DNA of 9,587 bases, taken from the NCBI GenBank assembly GCA_902494855.1, contig CABUVC010000052.1, forward strand, positions 1-9,587. Direction: 5' to 3'. This document shows, in pieces, positions 6,948-9,587 of this stretch. Within the stretch, counting starts at the first letter, position 1, and each line of letters opens with the position of its first letter. A program made the position numbers and the translations under genes. This stretch comes from an uncultured Collinsella sp. (GTDB lineage: Bacteria; Actinomycetota; Coriobacteriia; Coriobacteriales; Coriobacteriaceae). The notes under the pieces were generated by a model. That model was not told the origin of the DNA. It did not search any database and saw only the letters and a list, made by a program, of their open reading frames with translations.

Positions 6948-7835
6948 CTACGAGCGGGATTCAGAGACCGGTTCCCATGCAATAAACGCCCAGCGAACCT
7001 TGCGGACATGATCGAGCATATAGCGCCCCTGCGGCACGCCCTTGGAGCCCGGCTCACCGGCATGGGGGTTCTCAATCATGTGTTGAGCGATGTAGTCGCG
7101 CAGGCAGTCGATCTTATCCTCGTTGCCATGCTCGAGCATACGGGAAAAATCCGCCACGCCTGCCTCAAGGCTGTCGAAGGTATCGCGACGAGGCGATTCA
7201 AAGTATGTAACCTGCGGCAACGAACCCATCTGAATGAGGATGTTGAAGGCGTACACAAAGCCATTGCTGCAGGTAACCGAGGCGCCGATAGCGTTCATCA
7301 AGTGCAGATCATAGCGCGGGCTGGAGTTGGCGACCATCGTGACAGCACAACGCCGACGAGCCGTACGGTCGAGCTTGGCAAGCGCACCTTTTAGATCGGT
7401 CGTCGTAACCGACCGACTGGCAAAGGCAACATCCACCGTTTTCGCGACCGGTCCAACCAAATCCCAATCATCATCCCAAGCAAGCTCAAGCGGCGTAATG
7501 CGATCCTCGAGTCCATAGTACTCAATGCCAGCATCAAGCGTGCCCAACATGGCAGGGGAAAAGTCAGCAGCAATCACAGGATGCCCAGCCTGAGCAAGCG
7601 GAATAGCAATCGACCCAGCTCCACATCCCATATCAAGCACGGATTCACCAGGCTTTAACGCCAACAGCTTGATAAAGTCCCGGGCATACGGAGCAGTCTC
7701 AAGCGGCCGAAAATGCCGAGCCCGCTTATCCCACTCAAAAGAGTCATCAGCCCGCCGCCGACCAGCCTGCAAGCGCATCCATTCGCCATTCCAATCAGCA
7801 GAAAGCAGCTCAGAACGATTCTCCCCATCAGCCAC
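6948..7835 (-). CDS. Class I SAM-dependent methyltransferase, substrate unknown
   Basis: A 295-residue Rossmann-fold methyltransferase that would transfer a methyl group from S-adenosylmethionine to an unidentified acceptor in the cytoplasm. Motif I is VLDMGCGAGSIAIPLAQAG (66-84), followed by the acidic ribose-binding residue in AADFSPAML (Asp91), then LAWDDDW and a motif IV-like VDVAFASRS. The N-terminal ADWNGEWMRLQ/EWDKRA region resembles small-molecule methyltransferases of the UbiE/COQ5-like superfamily, but this does not fix the substrate. The GTG at 7835 is chosen because AGGAGG (7848-7843) lies exactly seven bases upstream. The longer ATG start at 7895 would translate through a terminator-like hairpin and add a spurious hydrophobic 20 residues. 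That hairpin ends six bases before the Shine-Dalgarno, hinting at attenuation. Past the stop, a -1 frame stays open for 42 codons, so a frameshifted C-terminus is possible. Confidence 0.87.
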   Translation of the reverse strand: MADGENRSELLSADWNGEWMRLQAGRRRADDSFEWDKRARHFRPLETAPYARDFIKLLALKPGESVLDMGCGAGSIAIPLAQAGHPVIAADFSPAMLGTLDAGIEYYGLEDRITPLELAWDDDWDLVGPVAKTVDVAFASRSVTTTDLKGALAKLDRTARRRCAVTMVANSSPRYDLHLMNAIGASVTCSNGFVYAFNILIQMGSLPQVTYFESPRRDTFDSLEAGVADFSRMLEHGNEDKIDCLRDYIAQHMIENPHAGEPGSKGVPQGRYMLDHVRKVRWAFIAWEPVSESRS

Positions 7836-7842
7836 GGGCCAA

Positions 7843-7848
7843 CCTCCT
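7843..7848 (-). promoter_or_regulatory. Shine-Dalgarno deciding the GTG start of the methyltransferase
   Basis: Read on the minus strand this is AGGAGG, a perfect anti-16S match seven bases before GTG at 7835. It outweighs the upstream ATG at 7895, which has no comparable site. Confidence 0.85.
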
Positions 7849-7854
7849 AGCAAC

Positions 7855-7886
7855 AAAAAAGCGACTCCTCCCAAAAGAAGAGCCGC
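7855..7886 (-). terminator. Terminator-like hairpin with T6 directly ahead of the methyltransferase RBS
   Basis: On the minus strand GCGGCTC (7886-7880) pairs with GAGTCGC (7867-7861, one G-U pair), followed by TTTTTT (7860-7855). It could end the UPF0210 transcript, or act as an attenuator in the methyltransferase leader. Only six bases separate the T-run from AGGAGG, so a methyltransferase promoter cannot fit between them. Confidence 0.75.
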
Positions 7887-8000
7887 AACCAGCATATATC
7901 AGAAAGAACCGATCCAACGCCAAACCGCCATACCAGCAAAGTAGGGCAGAAGCGAAGCGACTGCCAAAGGGATAGAACCCAACCGAGGGCCCGTTGTGCG
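7887..8000. other. Non-coding spacer between terminator and foldback element
   Basis: No gene is supported here. On the minus strand TTGGCG (about 7923-7918) and GATATA (about 7900-7895) with a 17-base spacer could be a weak promoter reading toward the methyltransferase. A GCGACT at 7957-7962 repeats the sequence of the terminator's outer arm. GGGCCC is a short palindrome near 7988-7993. Confidence 0.35.
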
Positions 8001-8134
8001 GGAGCCCCGGGGAGGGCAAATATATAAGGTCGATCGCGAGTTCCGCACGAGCCGGAGAGCACTTAATGTGCTCTCCGTGCGAGCCAGGACTGTTCGAGCA
8101 GGCGACCTTATATATTTGCCCTCCCCGGGGCTCC
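8001..8134. repeat. 134-bp foldback element with perfect 32-bp inverted arms and a nested hairpin
   Basis: Bases 8001-8032 (starting GGAGCCCCGGGG, ending TATATAAGGTCG) are the exact reverse complement of 8103-8134. The pairing may extend by GCG 7998-8000 with CGC 8136-8138 across one bulged base. The 70-base interior has a second stem: CGCAC 8044-8048 with GTGCG 8077-8081 and GGAGAGCAC 8054-8062 with GTGCTCTCC 8068-8076, a GAGCC bulge between them and a TTAAT loop. CGAGCC occurs at 8048-8053 and 8080-8085. There is no coding frame, no T-run at either edge, and no clear target-site duplication. It starts 17 bases past the UPF0210 stop. It may be a MITE-like repeat, an invertible segment, or a very long RNA hairpin; the sequence alone does not decide. 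Confidence 0.9.
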
Positions 8135-8151
8135 TCGCCAGTCCCCCTCAG

Positions 8152-9516
8152 CTAGTTCTTCAGCGAGTTCAGCGGCGCCGGGAAACGTCCACCGCGATGG
8201 GCAAGCACGGTGCCGGCGTTGGGGTTCACCGGCATGATGGGCGCACGGCCGAACAGGCCGCCGTACTCGACGCAGTCACCCACGCCCTTGCCGATGGCGG
8301 GAATCACGCGGACGGCCGTGGTCTTGTTGTTGATGACGCCGATGGCCATCTCGTCGGCGATGATGCCGGCGATGGTCTCGACTGGGGTGTCGCCGGGGAT
8401 GGCGATCATGTCCAGGCCGACGGAGCACACACAGGTCATGGCCTCGAGCTTCTCGAGCGAAAGCGCACCGGCCTCGACGGCGGCGATCATGCCGGCGTCC
8501 TCGGACACGGGGATAAAGGCGCCCGAGAGGCCGCCCACGCTGGAGCTGGCCATGACGCCGCCCTTCTTGACGGCATCGTTGAGCATGGCGAGCGCGCAGG
8601 TCGTGCCCGGGCCGCCGCAGGTGCCCACGCCGATGATCTCGAGGATGCGGGCAACGGAGTCACCGATGGCAGGCGTGGGGGCCAGCGACAGGTCGACAAT
8701 GCCCTTCTCGACACCCAGACGATGGGCGGCCTCGCGGCTCATGAGCTCGCCGGCGCGGGTGATCTTAAAGGCGGTCTGCTTAATCTTTTCGGCGACTTCC
8801 ATCATCGAGGCGGAATCGGGCAGCGTCTCCAGGGCTGCGGCCATAACACCGGGGCCCGAGACGCCTACGTTGATGACGGCGTCGGCCTCGCCACCGCCGT
8901 GGACGGCGCCCGCCATAAACGGGGAGTCCTCGACCATGTTGGCAAAGCAGACAAACTTGGAAGCGCCGACGGAATCCTGGTTGGCCGTGAGTCTAGCGGC
9001 ATCGATGATGGTCTGGGCCGCCATAAGCACGGCGTCCATGTTGATGCCAGCGCGCAGGCTAGCAACATTGACGCTGGAGCAGACGCGGCTGGTGGTAGCG
9101 AGCGCCTGGGGGATGGACTGGATAACGCGGCGATCGGCGTCGCCGATGCCCTTCTGGACGAGTGCGGAGAAGCCGCCCAGGTAGTCGATGCCGAGCGTCT
9201 CGGCCGCGCGGTCGAGGGCGTGCGCGATAGGGGTGAGGTCCTCATCCTTGCAGCAAGCGGCGATCTGCGCCACCGGGGTAACGGAGACGCGCTTGTTGAC
9301 GATGGGGATACCGTACTCGCGCTCGAGGTTCTCGGCGGTCTCGACCAGATGCTCAGCCGTGTGCGTCACGTGGTCGTAGATCTTCGTGCACATGCGGTCG
9401 AGGTTCTCGTCACCGCAACCCATGAGCGAAACACCCATGGTGATGGTCCTGATGTCGAGGTTCTGTTCCTCAACCATGCCGCGGGTTTCCGCGATTTCTG
9501 CGGGCGTGATCGCCAT
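8152..9516 (-). CDS. UPF0210/DUF711 (PFL family) protein
   Basis: A 454-residue cytoplasmic protein of the UPF0210 family (COG2848), whose structure has been compared with pyruvate formate-lyase-like folds but whose biochemical role is not established. The length matches the usual approximately 453 residues. Recognisable family segments are EEQNLDIRTITMGVSL near the N-terminus, GFSALVQKG, FMAGAVHGGGEADAVINVGVSGPG, the glycine/cysteine-rich GVGTCGGPGTTCALAML, SSVGGLSGAFIPVSEDAGM, and a C-terminal AHRGGRFPAPLNSLKN. The ATG at 9516 is chosen because AGGAG (9528-9524) lies seven bases upstream and it gives the family N-terminus; an ATG at 9573 would add 19 unconserved residues. In other bacteria an ACT-domain gene (UPF0237) often precedes this gene; here that position lies beyond the window edge. 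The foldback element lies immediately after the stop. Confidence 0.93.
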   Translation of the reverse strand: MAITPAEIAETRGMVEEQNLDIRTITMGVSLMGCGDENLDRMCTKIYDHVTHTAEHLVETAENLEREYGIPIVNKRVSVTPVAQIAACCKDEDLTPIAHALDRAAETLGIDYLGGFSALVQKGIGDADRRVIQSIPQALATTSRVCSSVNVASLRAGINMDAVLMAAQTIIDAARLTANQDSVGASKFVCFANMVEDSPFMAGAVHGGGEADAVINVGVSGPGVMAAALETLPDSASMMEVAEKIKQTAFKITRAGELMSREAAHRLGVEKGIVDLSLAPTPAIGDSVARILEIIGVGTCGGPGTTCALAMLNDAVKKGGVMASSSVGGLSGAFIPVSEDAGMIAAVEAGALSLEKLEAMTCVCSVGLDMIAIPGDTPVETIAGIIADEMAIGVINNKTTAVRVIPAIGKGVGDCVEYGGLFGRAPIMPVNPNAGTVLAHRGGRFPAPLNSLKN

Positions 9517-9587
9517 CCTTGCGCTCCTATCTGCCAAAACGAGCATAGTCTTATCTATTTTAACGTGCCGCACGTGCCAGGTGGCGC
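9517..9587 (-). promoter_or_regulatory. Upstream region of the UPF0210 gene
   Basis: Read on the minus strand it holds a direct repeat of GGCACGT, AT-rich TTAAAATAG that could serve as a -10 region, and the AGGAG Shine-Dalgarno at 9528-9524. The window ends before a -35 can be judged. Confidence 0.3.

Noticed and set aside
7836..7895. Extended methyltransferase N-terminus from ATG at 7895, looking like a membrane anchor
   Set aside because: The hydrophobic residues come from translating the terminator hairpin and T-run; the GTG at 7835 has a perfect AGGAGG at ideal spacing.
8001..8134. Ordinary bidirectional intrinsic terminator
   Set aside because: No T-run at either edge, arms much longer than needed, and a large structured interior.
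8210..9184. 324-codon plus-strand frame across the UPF0210 gene
   Set aside because: Antisense shadow, low-complexity Ala/Ser/Pro/Thr composition, while the minus-strand protein matches its family along its full length.

Overview
The window reads as chromosomal DNA of a high-GC Gram-positive bacterium. Strong GC bias at third codon positions, a very large regulator with a SARP-type (Streptomyces antibiotic regulatory protein) C-terminus, a Gram-positive-type short NagB and a UPF0210 protein together suggest a gut member of the Coriobacteriia. Collinsella is my best guess; this is inference from gene content, not a database match.

Left third (1-3032, all + strand): an amino-sugar block. glmM (phosphoglucosamine mutase), a stand-alone glucose-family PTS EIIA domain protein, and nagB (glucosamine-6-phosphate deaminase) lie in one direction. 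GlmM sends glucosamine-6-phosphate into the cell wall, NagB drains it into glycolysis, and the EIIA protein could energise amino-sugar or glucose uptake. nagB is preceded by about 240 bases of non-coding, hairpin-rich DNA that looks like a structured RNA leader, and is followed by a strong intrinsic terminator.

Centre (3033-6419, + strand): about 390 bases of non-coding DNA rich in direct and inverted repeats, then one 999-codon gene. Its product has a P-loop NTPase at the N-terminus, a long helical middle, and a SARP-like winged helix plus bacterial transcriptional activation domain at the C-terminus. Its target genes cannot be read from the window.

Right part (6418-9587, all - strand): yhbY (CRM-domain RNA-binding protein) with its own terminator, a class I SAM-dependent methyltransferase starting at a GTG, and a UPF0210/DUF711 protein of 454 residues. 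Between the last two lies the oddest object here: a 134-bp element (8001-8134) with perfect 32-bp inverted arms around a second, nested hairpin. Further downstream on the same strand an intrinsic-terminator-like hairpin ends only 6 bases before the Shine-Dalgarno of the methyltransferase, which suggests attenuation.

No tRNA, rRNA, CRISPR array, transposase or phage gene was seen. The most interesting leads are the long foldback element, the nagB leader, the methyltransferase attenuator arrangement, and the reversed-order SARP regulator with its repeat-laden upstream region.
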